Below, piece by piece: positions 24,716-34,476 of a stretch of DNA of 64,000 bases. Each line of letters starts with the position of its first letter. Position 1 is the first letter of the stretch. Under the pieces are notes generated by a model that was not told the DNA's origin, searched no databases, and worked only from the letters and a program-made list of their open reading frames with translations. The position numbers were made by a program, and so were the translations under genes. Origin of the DNA: an uncultured Microbacterium sp. (lineage in GTDB: Bacteria > Actinomycetota > Actinomycetes > Actinomycetales > Microbacteriaceae); the NCBI RefSeq assembly GCF_947489255.1, contig NZ_CANLCY010000004.1:310001-374000 (forward strand). Reading direction: 5' to 3'.

Positions 24716-27211
24716 GTGCCCGACAACACCCCTGAGCTGCGTCCGACTCACCCCCTGGCCCTCGCGCCCGTCGTCGCCCCTGCGGCATCCGTCGACGGCT
24801 TCGCGAAACAGTTCCTGCAGAACCTCAACTTCGACCAGGGCGTGACGCTGTCGACCTCCGACGTCAACGATCAGTACCTGGCCCTCGCGTACACGGTGCG
24901 CGACTACCTCATGGCGCGATGGTTCGACGACCGCGCGCAGCAGAAGGCGCAGCAGAACAAGACCGTCTGCTACCTCTCGGCCGAATACCTGCTGGGTCGT
25001 CAGCTCGACAACAACCTCCTCGCGGCGCGTCTGACCGACATCGCCACCGAGGCGCTCGCGCAGTGCGGCATCGACATCGACGACCTGCGCCAGGTCGAGA
25101 TCGAACCGGGCCTGGGCAACGGTGGCCTGGGCCGTCTCGCCGCGTGCTTCGTGGACTCGCTCGCGACCATGAGCATCCCCGCCATCGGCTACGGCATCCG
25201 ATACGAGTACGGCATCTTCCGCCAGGCCTTCGCCGACGGTCAGCAGATCGAGCAGCCCGACGCCTGGCTGCGCATGGGATCGCCGTGGGACTTCGCCCAC
25301 CCCGAGGCCGCACAGACCATCTCGTTCGCGGGCACCACCGAGACCTACGACGACGAGGGCGTCGAGCGCACCCGCTGGGTGCCCGAGTGGAACGTGCTCG
25401 CGGTGCCCTACAACATGATGGTCCCCGGATATCACAACGGCCGCGTCAACACCCTGCGCCTGTGGCGCGCGGTTGCCACGAACGCGTTCGACCTGCACAC
25501 CTTCAACTCCGGCGACTACGTCGAGTCGGTGCGCGCGCAGACCTTCGCCGAGAACATCTCCAAGGTGCTCTATCCCGAGGACTCCACGCCCCAGGGCAAG
25601 GAGCTGCGCCTGCAGCAGCAGTACTTCTTCGTCGCGGCATCCATCGCCGACTTCATCGAGAACGTCCTGCCCGAGGACTTCGATCTCGAGAACCTGCCCG
25701 AGCGCGTGATCTTCCAGCTCAACGACACGCACCCCGTCATCGGCGTCCCCGAGCTCATGCGCGTGCTCGTCGACGAGAAGAAACTCGAGTGGGATGCCGC
25801 ATGGGCGATCACGCAGAAGTGCTTCGCCTACACGTGCCACACGTTGCTGCCCGAGGCTCTCGAGGTGTGGTCGGTCGATCTGCTGGGCCGCCTGCTGCCG
25901 CGACACCTCGAGATCATCTACCGCATCAACGACGAGTTCCTGCTCGAGGTGCGCGAGCGCTTCGGCGACGACGAGATGCTCATCCGCAACATGTCGATCA
26001 TCGGTGAGCACCCCTCCCGTTCCGTGCGCATGGCCTACCTCGCCACGGTCGCCGGCTCGAAGGTCAACGGCGTCGCCGAACTGCATTCGCAGCTGCTGCG
26101 CGACAACGTGCTGAAGGACTTCGCCACGATGTGGCCCGACAAGTTCACCAACGTCACCAACGGCGTCACGCCCCGTCGCTTCCTGCGCCTGGCGAACCCC
26201 GACCTCTCGGCCCTCATCACCGAGGCGCTCGGCGCCGGGTGGACCGTCGACCTCGAGCGCCTGCGGGGTCTGGAGGCCCTGGCCGACGACGCCGACTTCC
26301 GCGAGCGGTTCGCGGCCGTGAAGGCGTCGAACAAGCGTCGGCTCAGTCGCGTGCTCGAGGCGCGCGGAGAGACCCCGCTGTCGGACGACCACCTCATCGA
26401 CGTCATGATCAAGCGCCTGCACGAGTACAAGCGGCAGACGCTCAAGGTGCTGCACATCGTCAGCACCTACGAGGGCATCGTCACCGGCCGGCTCGACGTG
26501 GATGCCGTGCAGCCCCGCACCTTCCTCTTCGGCGCGAAGGCCGCTCCGGGCTACGGCATGGCCAAGCGCATCATCCACCTCATCAACGCCGTCGGCGAGG
26601 TCGTCAGCGCCGACGAGCGCGTGCAGGGCAAGCTCAAGGTCCTCTACCCGGCGAACTACAACGTCACCCTCGCCGAGAGCATCATCCCCGCGGCCGACCT
26701 GTCGGAGCAGATCTCGCTCGCCGGCAAGGAGGCGTCGGGCACCGGCAACATGAAGCTCGCCCTCAACGGCGCCCTGACCATCGGCACGGACGACGGCGCG
26801 AACGTCGAGATCCGGAAGCTCGTCGGCGACGACAACTTCTTCCTGTTCGGGATGAGCGAGCCCGAGGTCGAGGCGCTCTGGGCCGACGGCTACCGTCCCG
26901 CCGAGTTCTACCAGCGCGACGAGCGGCTGCGCAGCGCCATCGATCTCATCGCGTCGGGAGCCTTCTCCGACGGCGACCGAACGGTCTTCGAGCCGCTGGT
27001 GTCGAACCTCCTCTACGAGGACCGGTTCATGGCGCTCGCCGACTTCTCGTCCTACCTCGACGCACAGGAGCGCGTCGACGCCGCCTACGCGGACCAGGAC
27101 GGGTGGGTGCGTTCGGCGATCCTCAACGTCGCGCGCAGCGGCTACTTCTCCTCCGACCGCGCGATGCGCGACTACCTCGACCGCATCTGGCACGCCACCC
27201 CGGTGAGCTGA
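24716..27211 (+). CDS. glgP: glycogen/alpha-glucan phosphorylase
   Basis: This 831-residue enzyme releases glucose 1-phosphate from glycogen or maltodextrin using phosphate and pyridoxal phosphate. The cofactor lysine lies in KEASGTGNMKLALNGALTIG near residue 680. EPGLGNGGLGRLAACFVDSL near 135 and VNPRRFL-type NGVTPRRFLRLANP near 480 are further family signatures. The GTG start, 6 nt after TACGGT, removes a long unrelated upstream frame. No other glycogen genes are adjacent. A strong hairpin follows the stop. Confidence 0.96.
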   Translation: MPDNTPELRPTHPLALAPVVAPAASVDGFAKQFLQNLNFDQGVTLSTSDVNDQYLALAYTVRDYLMARWFDDRAQQKAQQNKTVCYLSAEYLLGRQLDNNLLAARLTDIATEALAQCGIDIDDLRQVEIEPGLGNGGLGRLAACFVDSLATMSIPAIGYGIRYEYGIFRQAFADGQQIEQPDAWLRMGSPWDFAHPEAAQTISFAGTTETYDDEGVERTRWVPEWNVLAVPYNMMVPGYHNGRVNTLRLWRAVATNAFDLHTFNSGDYVESVRAQTFAENISKVLYPEDSTPQGKELRLQQQYFFVAASIADFIENVLPEDFDLENLPERVIFQLNDTHPVIGVPELMRVLVDEKKLEWDAAWAITQKCFAYTCHTLLPEALEVWSVDLLGRLLPRHLEIIYRINDEFLLEVRERFGDDEMLIRNMSIIGEHPSRSVRMAYLATVAGSKVNGVAELHSQLLRDNVLKDFATMWPDKFTNVTNGVTPRRFLRLANPDLSALITEALGAGWTVDLERLRGLEALADDADFRERFAAVKASNKRRLSRVLEARGETPLSDDHLIDVMIKRLHEYKRQTLKVLHIVSTYEGIVTGRLDVDAVQPRTFLFGAKAAPGYGMAKRIIHLINAVGEVVSADERVQGKLKVLYPANYNVTLAESIIPAADLSEQISLAGKEASGTGNMKLALNGALTIGTDDGANVEIRKLVGDDNFFLFGMSEPEVEALWADGYRPAEFYQRDERLRSAIDLIASGAFSDGDRTVFEPLVSNLLYEDRFMALADFSSYLDAQERVDAAYADQDGWVRSAILNVARSGYFSSDRAMRDYLDRIWHATPVS

Positions 27212-27220
27212 CGCGGTCTC

Positions 27221-27263
27221 CGGATGCCGCGACCCGGGCGCTCGCCCGGGGTCGCGGCATCCG
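27221..27263 (+). terminator. terminator of glgP
   Basis: CGGATGCCGCGACC (27221-27234) pairs with GGTCGCGGCATCCG (27250-27263), with an inner CGGGCG/CGCCCG pair. It starts 9 bp after the glgP stop. Its arms carry the GGATGCC/GGCATCC word in inverted orientation. Confidence 0.8.
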
Positions 27264-27500
27264 TCGTCCTGCCGCCGGAACGCGGGCCGGTGACGGCCGC
27301 GGTGCGTGCATGACTCCGGAATCTCGGATGCCGCGCGGCACGCGCACCGCGGAATTGCGCAGGCGTCGCGGCGCGCGGCGCCGTTTTTCCTGAGTTGTGC
27401 ACCCACGCTGGCGGGAAGGCTGCGAAGGCTGGCCGACCGGCGACGGCGCCGAGGGGTCGACCTGGGCGAGAGTGGGAGTCCACTCGATCCCGGAGGCCCC

Positions 27501-28103
27501 GTGCGCATCAGCGACTTCCCCGCACCCGACACCCTCGCCGCCCGCGGTGCCCTCGCGCTCGCCCGGCAGTACCAGTCGCCCGCGATCACGGCGCACGGGC
27601 TGCGGTCGTGGCTGTGGGCGGAGGCGTTCGCCCGCGTCGACGGCATCACCGGGATCGACCACGAGCTGCTCTACGTCGCCGCCGTGCTGCACGACATCGG
27701 CACGGTCACGGAGTTCGACAACCACACGATCTCCTACGAGCACGCCGGTGGACACGTCGGCGTGGCCCTCACCGCCGGAGCCGGGTGGCCCGCGGAGCGT
27801 CGCGCCCGGGTGCTCGAGGTGATCGTGCGGCACAACTGGCCGCACGTCGACGTGGAGAGGGATGCCGAGGGCCACCTGCTCGAGATCGCGACCGGTCTCG
27901 ACATCTCGGGGGCCCGCCCCGACGCGCTGCCCAAGGACTTCCGCCGCGAGGTGCTCGCGGCTCACCCGCGCGGAGCCCTCGCCGAGGAGTTCGGCGCATG
28001 CGTTCGCGACCAGGCCGCGCGCAAGCCCGACACCGCCGCGCGGCGCCTGGTCGACGGGGGAGTAGTGGCCAAGCTCGCCGCGAATCCGCTCGAGCGGCTC
28101 TGA
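27501..28103 (+). CDS. HD-domain metal-dependent hydrolase
   Basis: This 200-residue protein has the HD signature: AHGLRSWLWAEAF, then the paired AVLHDIGTVTEF (His-Asp), and a later conserved RHNWPHVD. It resembles cyanamide-hydratase-like HD proteins, but the substrate is unknown. GTG 27501 is chosen because CGGAGG lies just upstream and because the sequence before it is not conserved-looking. It occupies the position before nusA where rimP is often found, but it does not resemble RimP. Confidence 0.78.
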   Translation: MRISDFPAPDTLAARGALALARQYQSPAITAHGLRSWLWAEAFARVDGITGIDHELLYVAAVLHDIGTVTEFDNHTISYEHAGGHVGVALTAGAGWPAERRARVLEVIVRHNWPHVDVERDAEGHLLEIATGLDISGARPDALPKDFRREVLAAHPRGALAEEFGACVRDQAARKPDTAARRLVDGGVVAKLAANPLERL

Positions 28104-28348
28104 GGGCGGCGGAGTCGAACCGACACGATGCGGGAGGATCGGCGAGACCGCCCGTGGCCGCGCGACGCGCCATTCCTCCTGCGCTCTCCTGCGTCGTGTC
28201 GCCGAGCGCGACGGAGCAGCCTCGGAGATCCGCTGCGCGACGGTGCCGGGTATCGCTCCGCAGGTCGCGAGCGGGGTGGCATCCCGGGTATCGTAGGAGG
28301 GTTGTCGGCGCCGGTCGCGTCGACGAAAGCTGAACAACGGAGGGCCTT

Positions 28349-29338
28349 GTGGACATCGATCTCGCACTTCTGAAGACGATCGAACGCGAGAAGGAGATCC
28401 CCTTCGACGAACTCGCGCGCATCATCGAGCAGGCGATCCTGACCGCCTACGCCAAGCACATCTCGCCGTCCGGCGAGATCCCGGCCGGGGCGCGGGCCTC
28501 GCTCGACCGCAAGACCGGTCACGTGGGCATCTTCACCCCCGTCACCGACGACGAGGGCGCCGTCATCGGCGAAGAGGAGCAGGCTCCCGACGACTTCGGT
28601 CGCATCGCCGCCTTCGCCGCCAAGCAGGTCATCAGCCAGCGTCTGCGCGACATCGCCGACGACGCGGTGCTCGGGGAGTTCCGCGGCAAGGAGGGCGACA
28701 TCGTCGCCGGAGTCGTGCAGCAGGGCCCCAACCCCCGCATGGTGCACGTCGACCTCGGCACGGTCGAGGCGATCCTCCCGCCCGAGGAGCAGGTTCCGGG
28801 CGAGACCTATTCGCACGGCTCGCGCCTGCGCGTGTACGTCACGAGCGTCGCGAAGGGCAACAAGGGCCCGCAGATCACCGTGTCGCGCACGCACCCGGGT
28901 CTCGTGCGCAAGCTGTTCGCCCTCGAGGTGCCCGAGATCGCCGCGGGCCTGGTCGAGATCGTCTCGCTCGCCCGCGAGGCCGGCCACCGTTCCAAGATCG
29001 CCGTCAAGGCCAACGATCCGACGGTGAACGCCAAGGGCGCCTGCATCGGAGAGCTCGGTCGCCGCGTGCGCGCGGTCACCGAGGAGCTCGCCGGCGAGAA
29101 GATCGACATCATCGACTACGACGCGGAGCTGCCGCGCTTCGTCGCCAACGCGCTGTCTCCGGCGAAGGTCACGTCGTCCTTCGTGCTCGACGCCTCGACC
29201 AAGGCCGTCCGCGCACTGGTGCCCGACTACCAGCTGTCGCTGGCGATCGGCAAGGAGGGCCAGAACGCCCGCCTCGCCGCCAAGCTGACCGGCGCGAAGA
29301 TCGACATCCAGCCGGACAGCATCCTCGAAGACAACTGA
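28349..29338 (+). CDS. nusA: transcription termination/antitermination factor NusA
   Basis: This 329-residue protein binds RNA polymerase and modulates pausing, termination and antitermination. The N-terminal polymerase-binding domain (1-105) is followed by an S1 domain (about 110-180, [22 protein letters not shown]) and two KH domains (about 200-325), ending in [19 protein letters not shown]. The length matches the short actinobacterial form without acidic repeats. The GTG start has GGAGG about 7 nt upstream. It leads the nusA-rnpM-infB cluster. Confidence 0.97.
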   Translation: MDIDLALLKTIEREKEIPFDELARIIEQAILTAYAKHISPSGEIPAGARASLDRKTGHVGIFTPVTDDEGAVIGEEEQAPDDFGRIAAFAAKQVISQRLRDIADDAVLGEFRGKEGDIVAGVVQQGPNPRMVHVDLGTVEAILPPEEQVPGETYSHGSRLRVYVTSVAKGNKGPQITVSRTHPGLVRKLFALEVPEIAAGLVEIVSLAREAGHRSKIAVKANDPTVNAKGACIGELGRRVRAVTEELAGEKIDIIDYDAELPRFVANALSPAKVTSSFVLDASTKAVRALVPDYQLSLAIGKEGQNARLAAKLTGAKIDIQPDSILEDN

Positions 29339-29371
29339 GCGTCCGTCGCTGAGCCGACGGCGAGGTGTACG

Positions 29372-29623
29372 ATGGAACCAGTACGAACGTGCGTCGGATG
29401 CCGCGCACGCGCCCCCCGGTCCTCGCTTCTGCGTGTGGTCGCCCAGGGATCGATCCTCGTCGCTGACGAGCGAGCGGTTCTGCCGGGACGGGGAGCGTGG
29501 GTGCACGAGACGGACGCGTGCGTGAGAAAAGCTCTCGCGCGTCGCGCCTTCGTACGAGCATTGCGTGTGTCAGGCCCGCTTGACACGCAGACCTTCGAAT
29601 CAACCCTCCAGCGAAAAGGCTGA
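29372..29623 (+). CDS. rnpM: YlxR-family RNA-binding protein (RNase P modulator RnpM)
   Basis: This 83-residue basic protein has the YlxR signature RTCVGCRARAPRSSLLRVV near the N-terminus and GRGAWVHETDACVRKALAR later. Family members bind RNA, and one has been shown to modulate RNase P. It lies 33 bp after nusA and 93 bp before infB, its standard position, so it is expected to be cotranscribed. Confidence 0.92.
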   Translation: MEPVRTCVGCRARAPRSSLLRVVAQGSILVADERAVLPGRGAWVHETDACVRKALARRAFVRALRVSGPLDTQTFESTLQRKG

Positions 29624-29716
29624 ACGGCTATGGACACGAAGTGAACGGCTCGAAATGAGACCCGTCCGCAACTAGCGGTCTGCCCTGTCCGGGGTAGGCC
29701 CTCAGACAGGAGAATT

Positions 29717-32536
29717 GTGGCAAAACCACGCGTGCACGAGATCGCTTCCGAGCTCGGCGTCGACAGCAAGGTCGCGCTTGCGAAGCTGAAGGAGCTCGGC
29801 GAATTCGTCAAGAGCCCCTCATCCACCATCGAACCCCCGGTGGCCCGTAAGCTCCGCGCCGCCCTCGCGGCCGAAGGCTCGTCGGGATCCTCGGATGCCA
29901 AGCCCGCCGCCCCGTCGGCGCGCCCGGCATCGGGTGCCCGTCCCGGTCCCGCGCGTCCCGCGGCGACCCCCGGCGCCCGTCCCTCCGGCCCGACCCCCGG
30001 CCCCGCCAAGCCCGCCGCTCCGGCGGCTCCCGAGGCCGCCCCGGCTCCCGCGGCATCCGCCCCGGCCGCCTCGGCTCCCGCGGCGTCGACCCCCGCTCCC
30101 GCTGCACCGGCCAAGCCCGGCGCGAAGCCCGCGGCTCCGTCGGCGGCTCCCGCTCCCGGTGCCGGTGCCGGTGCCGGTGCGCCCAAGCCCGGCCCCAGCT
30201 CGCCCCCGCGCCCCGGTGGCGCGCGTCCGGGCAACAACCCCTTCGCCTCGTCGCAGGGCATGGGCCAGCGTCCCGCCGGTCCCCGTCCGGGCAACAACCC
30301 CTTCGCCTCGGCGCAGGGCATGGGCCAGCGCCCGACGCCCGGCAACATCCCGCGTCCCCAGGCTCCGCGCCCCGGCGCCCCGCGTCCCGGTGCTCCGCGC
30401 CCCGGTGGTGCCGGTCGTCCCGGCGGCGGCGGTCGTCCCGGCGCCCCGTTCCAGCAGCGTCCCGGCGGTCCCGGTCGTCCCGGCGGTGCCGGCGGCGGCT
30501 TCCAGCGCCCCGGTGGCGGCGCTCCCGGTGGCGGTTTCGCCGGTCGTCCCGGTGGCGGCGGTGGCCGTGGCCGTGGTCCCGGCGGTGGTACCGCGGGTGC
30601 CTTCGGTAAGGGCGGCGGCAAGTCGAAGCAGCGCAAGTCGCGTCGGGCGAAGCGGCAGGAATTCGAGATGCGGTCGGCGCCGGTCGTCGGCGGCGTCAAC
30701 GTCTCGAAGGGCAACGGCGAGATCATCCGCCTGCGCCGCGGTGCCTCCATCGCCGATTTCGCCGACAAGCTCGAGGCGCTGCGCGGCTACACCGTGCAGC
30801 CCGGCACGCTCGTGACCATCCTGTTCAACCTGGGTGAGATGGCCACCGCGACCGAATCGCTCGACGAGGCCACCTTCGAGGTGCTCGGTGCCGAGCTCGG
30901 CTACAAGATCCAGATGGTCTCGCCCGAGGACGAAGACAAGGAGCTCCTCGAGGGCTTCGGTCTCGACCTCGATGCCGAGCTCGAGGCCGAGAGCGAGGAC
31001 GATCTCGAGATCCGTCCTCCCGTGGTCACCGTCATGGGTCACGTCGACCACGGTAAGACGCGACTGCTCGACGCCATCCGCCAGACCAACGTGGTCGCGG
31101 GCGAGGCCGGCGGCATCACGCAGCACATCGGTGCGTACCAGATCTGGACCGAGCACGAGGGCATCGAGCGCGCGATCACCTTCATCGACACCCCGGGTCA
31201 CGAGGCGTTCACCGCCATGCGTGCCCGTGGTGCGCAGGTGACCGACATCGCGATCCTCGTGGTCGCGGCCGACGACGGCATCATGCCCCAGACGGTCGAG
31301 GCGCTGAACCACGCCCAGGCGGCGAACGTGCCCATCGTGGTCGCGGTCAACAAGGTCGACAAGCCCGACGCCAACCCGGCCAAGGTGCGTCAGCAGCTCA
31401 CCGAGTACGGTCTGGTCGCCGAGGAGTACGGCGGAGACGTCATGTTCGTCGACGTGTCGGCTCGTCAGAACCTCAACATCCAGGCTCTGTTGGATGCCGT
31501 GCTGCTCACCGCCGACGCGGGTCTGGACCTCACGGCCAACCCGAACAAGGCTGCTCGCGGTGTCGCGATCGAAGCGAAGCTCGACAAGGGTCGCGGTTCG
31601 GTCGCCACGGTGCTCATCCAGTCCGGAACCCTGCGCGTCGGCGACGCGATCGTCGCCGGCACGGCGTACGGCCGTGTCCGCGCGATGATGGACGAGAACG
31701 GCGAAGCGGTCGAAGAGGCCTACCCGTCGCGTCCCGTGCAGGTGCAGGGTCTGAACTCCGTGCCCCGCGCCGGTGACGTCTTCATCGTCACCGAGGAGGA
31801 CCGCACCGCGCGTCAGATCGCCGAGAAGCGCGAAGCCGCCGAGCGCAACGCCCAGCTGGCCAAGGCCCGCAAGCGCATCTCGCTCGAGGACTTCACCCGT
31901 GCTCTCGAAGAGGGCAAGGTCGAGTCGCTCAACCTCATCATCAAGGGCGACGTGTCGGGTGCCGTCGAGGCGCTCGAGGAGTCGCTGCTCAAGATCGAGG
32001 TCGACGACAGCGTCCAGCTGCGCATCATCCACCGCGGTGTGGGTGCGATCACCGAGTCGGACATCAACCTGGCCACGATCGACAACGCGATCGTGATCGG
32101 CTTCAACGTCCGTCCGGATACGAAGGCCCGCGAGCGGGCCGCTCGCGAGGGTGTCGACGTGCGTTTCTACTCGGTCATCTACAACGCGATCGACGACGTC
32201 GAGCAGTCACTCAAGGGCCTGCTCAAGCCGGAGTTCGAAGAGGTGCAGTCGGGTGTCGCCGAGATCCGCGAGGTGTTCCGCTCCTCGAAGTTCGGCAACA
32301 TCGCCGGTGTCATCGTGCGATCGGGAACGATCACGCGAAACGCCAAGGCTCGCGTCATCCGCGACGGTGTCGTGCTGGCCGATGGCCTCGCCATCGAGTC
32401 GCTGCGCCGCTTCAAGGACGACGTCACCGAGGTGCGGACGGACTTCGAGGCCGGTATCGGTCTCGGCAAGTTCAACGACATCCAGATCGGTGACGAGATC
32501 GAAACGACGGAAATGGTCGAGAAGCCGCGAGGCTGA
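29717..32536 (+). CDS. infB: translation initiation factor IF-2
   Basis: This 939-residue GTPase places initiator tRNA on the ribosome. Residues 1-50 form an IF2-N-like helical unit. Residues 55-310 are a Pro/Ala/Gly-rich disordered region, including a near-exact repeated [13 protein letters not shown] segment and then RPG/GGG runs. The GTPase domain starts near 435 (GHVDHGKT near residue 440, DTPGHE, NKVD), followed by domains II-IV. The GTG start follows an AGGAGA ribosome site. High GC and repeats in the disordered region may hinder sequencing or assembly there. Confidence 0.97.
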   Translation: MAKPRVHEIASELGVDSKVALAKLKELGEFVKSPSSTIEPPVARKLRAALAAEGSSGSSDAKPAAPSARPASGARPGPARPAATPGARPSGPTPGPAKPAAPAAPEAAPAPAASAPAASAPAASTPAPAAPAKPGAKPAAPSAAPAPGAGAGAGAPKPGPSSPPRPGGARPGNNPFASSQGMGQRPAGPRPGNNPFASAQGMGQRPTPGNIPRPQAPRPGAPRPGAPRPGGAGRPGGGGRPGAPFQQRPGGPGRPGGAGGGFQRPGGGAPGGGFAGRPGGGGGRGRGPGGGTAGAFGKGGGKSKQRKSRRAKRQEFEMRSAPVVGGVNVSKGNGEIIRLRRGASIADFADKLEALRGYTVQPGTLVTILFNLGEMATATESLDEATFEVLGAELGYKIQMVSPEDEDKELLEGFGLDLDAELEAESEDDLEIRPPVVTVMGHVDHGKTRLLDAIRQTNVVAGEAGGITQHIGAYQIWTEHEGIERAITFIDTPGHEAFTAMRARGAQVTDIAILVVAADDGIMPQTVEALNHAQAANVPIVVAVNKVDKPDANPAKVRQQLTEYGLVAEEYGGDVMFVDVSARQNLNIQALLDAVLLTADAGLDLTANPNKAARGVAIEAKLDKGRGSVATVLIQSGTLRVGDAIVAGTAYGRVRAMMDENGEAVEEAYPSRPVQVQGLNSVPRAGDVFIVTEEDRTARQIAEKREAAERNAQLAKARKRISLEDFTRALEEGKVESLNLIIKGDVSGAVEALEESLLKIEVDDSVQLRIIHRGVGAITESDINLATIDNAIVIGFNVRPDTKARERAAREGVDVRFYSVIYNAIDDVEQSLKGLLKPEFEEVQSGVAEIREVFRSSKFGNIAGVIVRSGTITRNAKARVIRDGVVLADGLAIESLRRFKDDVTEVRTDFEAGIGLGKFNDIQIGDEIETTEMVEKPRG

Positions 32537-32585
32537 TCGTCAAGCGGGGGTCGCGCTGATGGGCGCGGCTCCCGCTTCGGCCTGC

Positions 32586-32651
32586 GGGGGTGTGCATTCC
32601 CCCGAGCAGAGCGGGGCCCCTACCCCGATGCTCGGAGGAATGCACACCCCC
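32586..32651. repeat. long inverted repeat between infB and rbfA
   Basis: Arm 32586-32606 begins GGGGGTGTGCATTC, and arm 32631-32651 is its complement with one mismatch over 21 bases. The 24-nt loop contains another GGGGCCCC palindrome. It lies 50 bp after the infB stop. With no T-run it could be a terminator, processing site or inserted palindromic element. Confidence 0.75.
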
Positions 32652-32752
32652 CTCCGGCCTACGCTGGGTGCAGCGTCGCCCAACGGGGCCCTCACCCGGC
32701 GATGAGCCGCGGGGCACTCGACTCGCGGCGGTATTGGAAGAAGGAGAAGGCG

Positions 32753-33232
32753 ATGGCAGGGGAACGACAGGCACGGGTGGCGGACCGGATTCGCGTGGTG
32801 CTCGCGGAGCGGCTCGAGAAAGGGCTGCGCGACCCGCGGCTCGGGTTCGTGACCATCACCGACGTGCGGGTCACGGGTGACCTCCAGCACGCCTCGGTGT
32901 TCTACACCGTCATGGGTGACGAGGCGCACCGCGCCGACACCGCCGCGGCGTTGAAGTCCGCGACCGGCATGCTGCGCAGCGAGGTGGGCAAGAACCTCAA
33001 CACCCGTCTGACGCCGTCGCTGGAGTTCATCCTCGACGGCATCCCCGAGAACGCCGACCACATCTCGGCGCTGCTGCGCGAGGCGCGCGAGCGCGACGAG
33101 TCGGTTGCGGGTCTCGCCGCTTCGGCCGCGTACGCGGGCGACGCCGACCCGTACGTCAAGCCGCGCGAAGACGACGAGGACGACCTCGACCAGGACGAGC
33201 TCGACGACGAGGACGAGGCCGCCCGGGCCTGA
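32753..33232 (+). CDS. rbfA: 30S ribosome-binding factor A
   Basis: This 159-residue protein is needed for late 30S maturation and 16S 5'-end processing. The KH-like core shows RVADRIRVVLAERLEKGLRDPRLGFVTITDV and HASVFYTVMG, followed by TPSLEFILDGIPENADHI. The last 30 residues are a highly acidic Asp/Glu tail, common in actinobacterial RbfA. The ATG after AAGGAGAAGG is chosen over an in-frame ATG 51 bp upstream. Confidence 0.94.
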   Translation: MAGERQARVADRIRVVLAERLEKGLRDPRLGFVTITDVRVTGDLQHASVFYTVMGDEAHRADTAAALKSATGMLRSEVGKNLNTRLTPSLEFILDGIPENADHISALLREARERDESVAGLAASAAYAGDADPYVKPREDDEDDLDQDELDDEDEAARA

Positions 33233-33246
33233 GCCCACGGTTCGCA

Positions 33247-33283
33247 CGGCCGGATGCCGCCCCGAGGGCGTGGCATCCGGCCG
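33247..33283 (+). terminator. terminator after rbfA
   Basis: A 12-bp perfect stem, CGGCCGGATGCC with GGCATCCGGCCG, and a 13-nt loop, then TTCGTCGTT. It begins 15 bp after the rbfA stop and ends the nusA-to-rbfA transcription unit. It again contains inverted GGATGCC copies. Confidence 0.75.
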
Positions 33284-33448
33284 TTCGTCGTTCTCCCCGT
33301 CGGTGCCGAGGTGTGGGGCGTGCCGTCGGGCGGAGTTCGTCGGCGGCGCGCCGTGGGGGAGGCGGGCCGGGCGGCGCGTCGGCCGTGGGATCCGCAGGAC
33401 GGTGCGCTCGCGACGCGGGCGCGGGGGATTGCGGCCGGACGGCGGTGA

Positions 33449-34327
33449 TCAGGATGCCGGGTGCCCCGGCAGGCGCAGGTGATCCTCGATCGCTTCGGCG
33501 AGGCCGTCGGCGATGAGCGAGTCGATCGCGCGGTCGCGCTGCGCGGCATCCGGCCAGGTCGGGAGGACGGCGAACAGCGGCACGGAGGCCGGCGCGGCGT
33601 CGCGGAGGGTCTTGAGAACGGCGCCGCGCGCCTGCCGATCGCTGCCCTCGTAGGTCGCCTGCTTGCGGCGCCGGTCCTCGGATGCCGGGTACCCGGCCGC
33701 CCGCCAGGCGCACTGCGCGGCCAGGGGGCACGCGTCGCACCGCGGCGATCGCGCCGTGCACACGAGGGCGCCGAGCTCCATGGCGGCGGCGTTCACGACC
33801 GCGGCGGCCGCGATGTCGGCGGGGAGCTCGGCATCCATCCGTTCCAGGTCGCGACGGTGCGGGGGGCCGGGCTGCGCACGACCCTCGACGGCTCGGGCGA
33901 GCACGCGCCGGGTGTTCGTGTCGACGACGGGATGCCGGTCGCCGTACGCGAAGACCGCCACCGCGCGCGCGGTGTAGTCGCCGATGCCGGTGAGGGCGAG
34001 CAGGGCGTCGACGTCGCGGGGGACGACGCCGTCGTGGCGGTCGCGGATCTCCACCGCCGCCCGGTGCAGCCAGAGGGCACGGCGCGGGTATCCGAGGTTC
34101 GCCCACTGGGTCACGGCGTCGCCCGGGGGAGAGGCGGCGAGGTCGGCCGGGGCGGGCCAGCGGGTCAGCCAGGCCTCGAGGTGAGGGATGACGCGGGCGA
34201 CGGGGGTCTGCTGCAGCATGAACTCGCTCACGAGCGTGCCCCACGCTCCGAACCCGGGACGCCGCCACGGCAGGTCGCGCGCTGCGTCGCGATACCAGTC
34301 GATGAGCGGAGCGGCGAGTCCTGGCAT
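33449..34327 (-). CDS. mutY: A/G-specific adenine glycosylase
   Basis: This 292-residue base-excision enzyme removes adenine mispaired with 8-oxoguanine. Catalytic Glu lies in EFMLQQTPV, the helix-hairpin-helix in LALTGIGDYTARAV, and catalytic Asp in VVDTNTRRVLAR. The Fe-S cluster ligands are four cysteines, C-X6-C-X2-C-X5-C, in the CTARSPRCDACPLAAQC stretch. It stops soon after the cluster, so the C-terminal NUDIX-like 8-oxoG-sensing domain of longer MutY proteins is missing. This short form is common in actinobacteria. It diverges from the uridine-kinase-like gene. Confidence 0.93.
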   Translation of the reverse strand: MPGLAAPLIDWYRDAARDLPWRRPGFGAWGTLVSEFMLQQTPVARVIPHLEAWLTRWPAPADLAASPPGDAVTQWANLGYPRRALWLHRAAVEIRDRHDGVVPRDVDALLALTGIGDYTARAVAVFAYGDRHPVVDTNTRRVLARAVEGRAQPGPPHRRDLERMDAELPADIAAAAVVNAAAMELGALVCTARSPRCDACPLAAQCAWRAAGYPASEDRRRKQATYEGSDRQARGAVLKTLRDAAPASVPLFAVLPTWPDAAQRDRAIDSLIADGLAEAIEDHLRLPGHPAS

Positions 34328-34333
34328 CCGTCC

Positions 34334-34339
34334 AGCCTA
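34334..34339 (-). promoter_or_regulatory. -10 hexamer TAGGCT of mutY
   Basis: It lies 6 nt from the mutY ATG on the minus strand. Confidence 0.6.
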
Positions 34340-34464
34340 CGGTCGCGGACACGCGGCGGTGCCCTCCGCGGAGGGCCCGTTCGTGCGCGGATTTCTCGTC
34401 GCGGTGCCGAGGGGCATCCGGAGGGAGAGCGACGCCGGGGAGGGCGGGTGTCGGTGGGCGAAAG

Positions 34465-34470
34465 TAGGCT
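34465..34470 (+). promoter_or_regulatory. -10 hexamer TAGGCT of the uridine-kinase-like gene and truB operon
   Basis: It is followed by GGAGGC and the ATG, a 6-nt spacing. The GGAGG would be too close to act as a normal ribosome site. Confidence 0.6.
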
Positions 34471-34476
34471 GGAGGC

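Noticed and set aside
28110..28348. tRNA-like GTCGAACC sequence and a short frame before nusA
   Set aside because: No cloverleaf can be drawn around it, and the small frame has no ribosome site or family.
29819..32032. Minus-strand frame opposite infB rich in Gly/Thr/Arg
   Set aside because: Mirror of the repetitive IF-2 linker; no ribosome site or motif.
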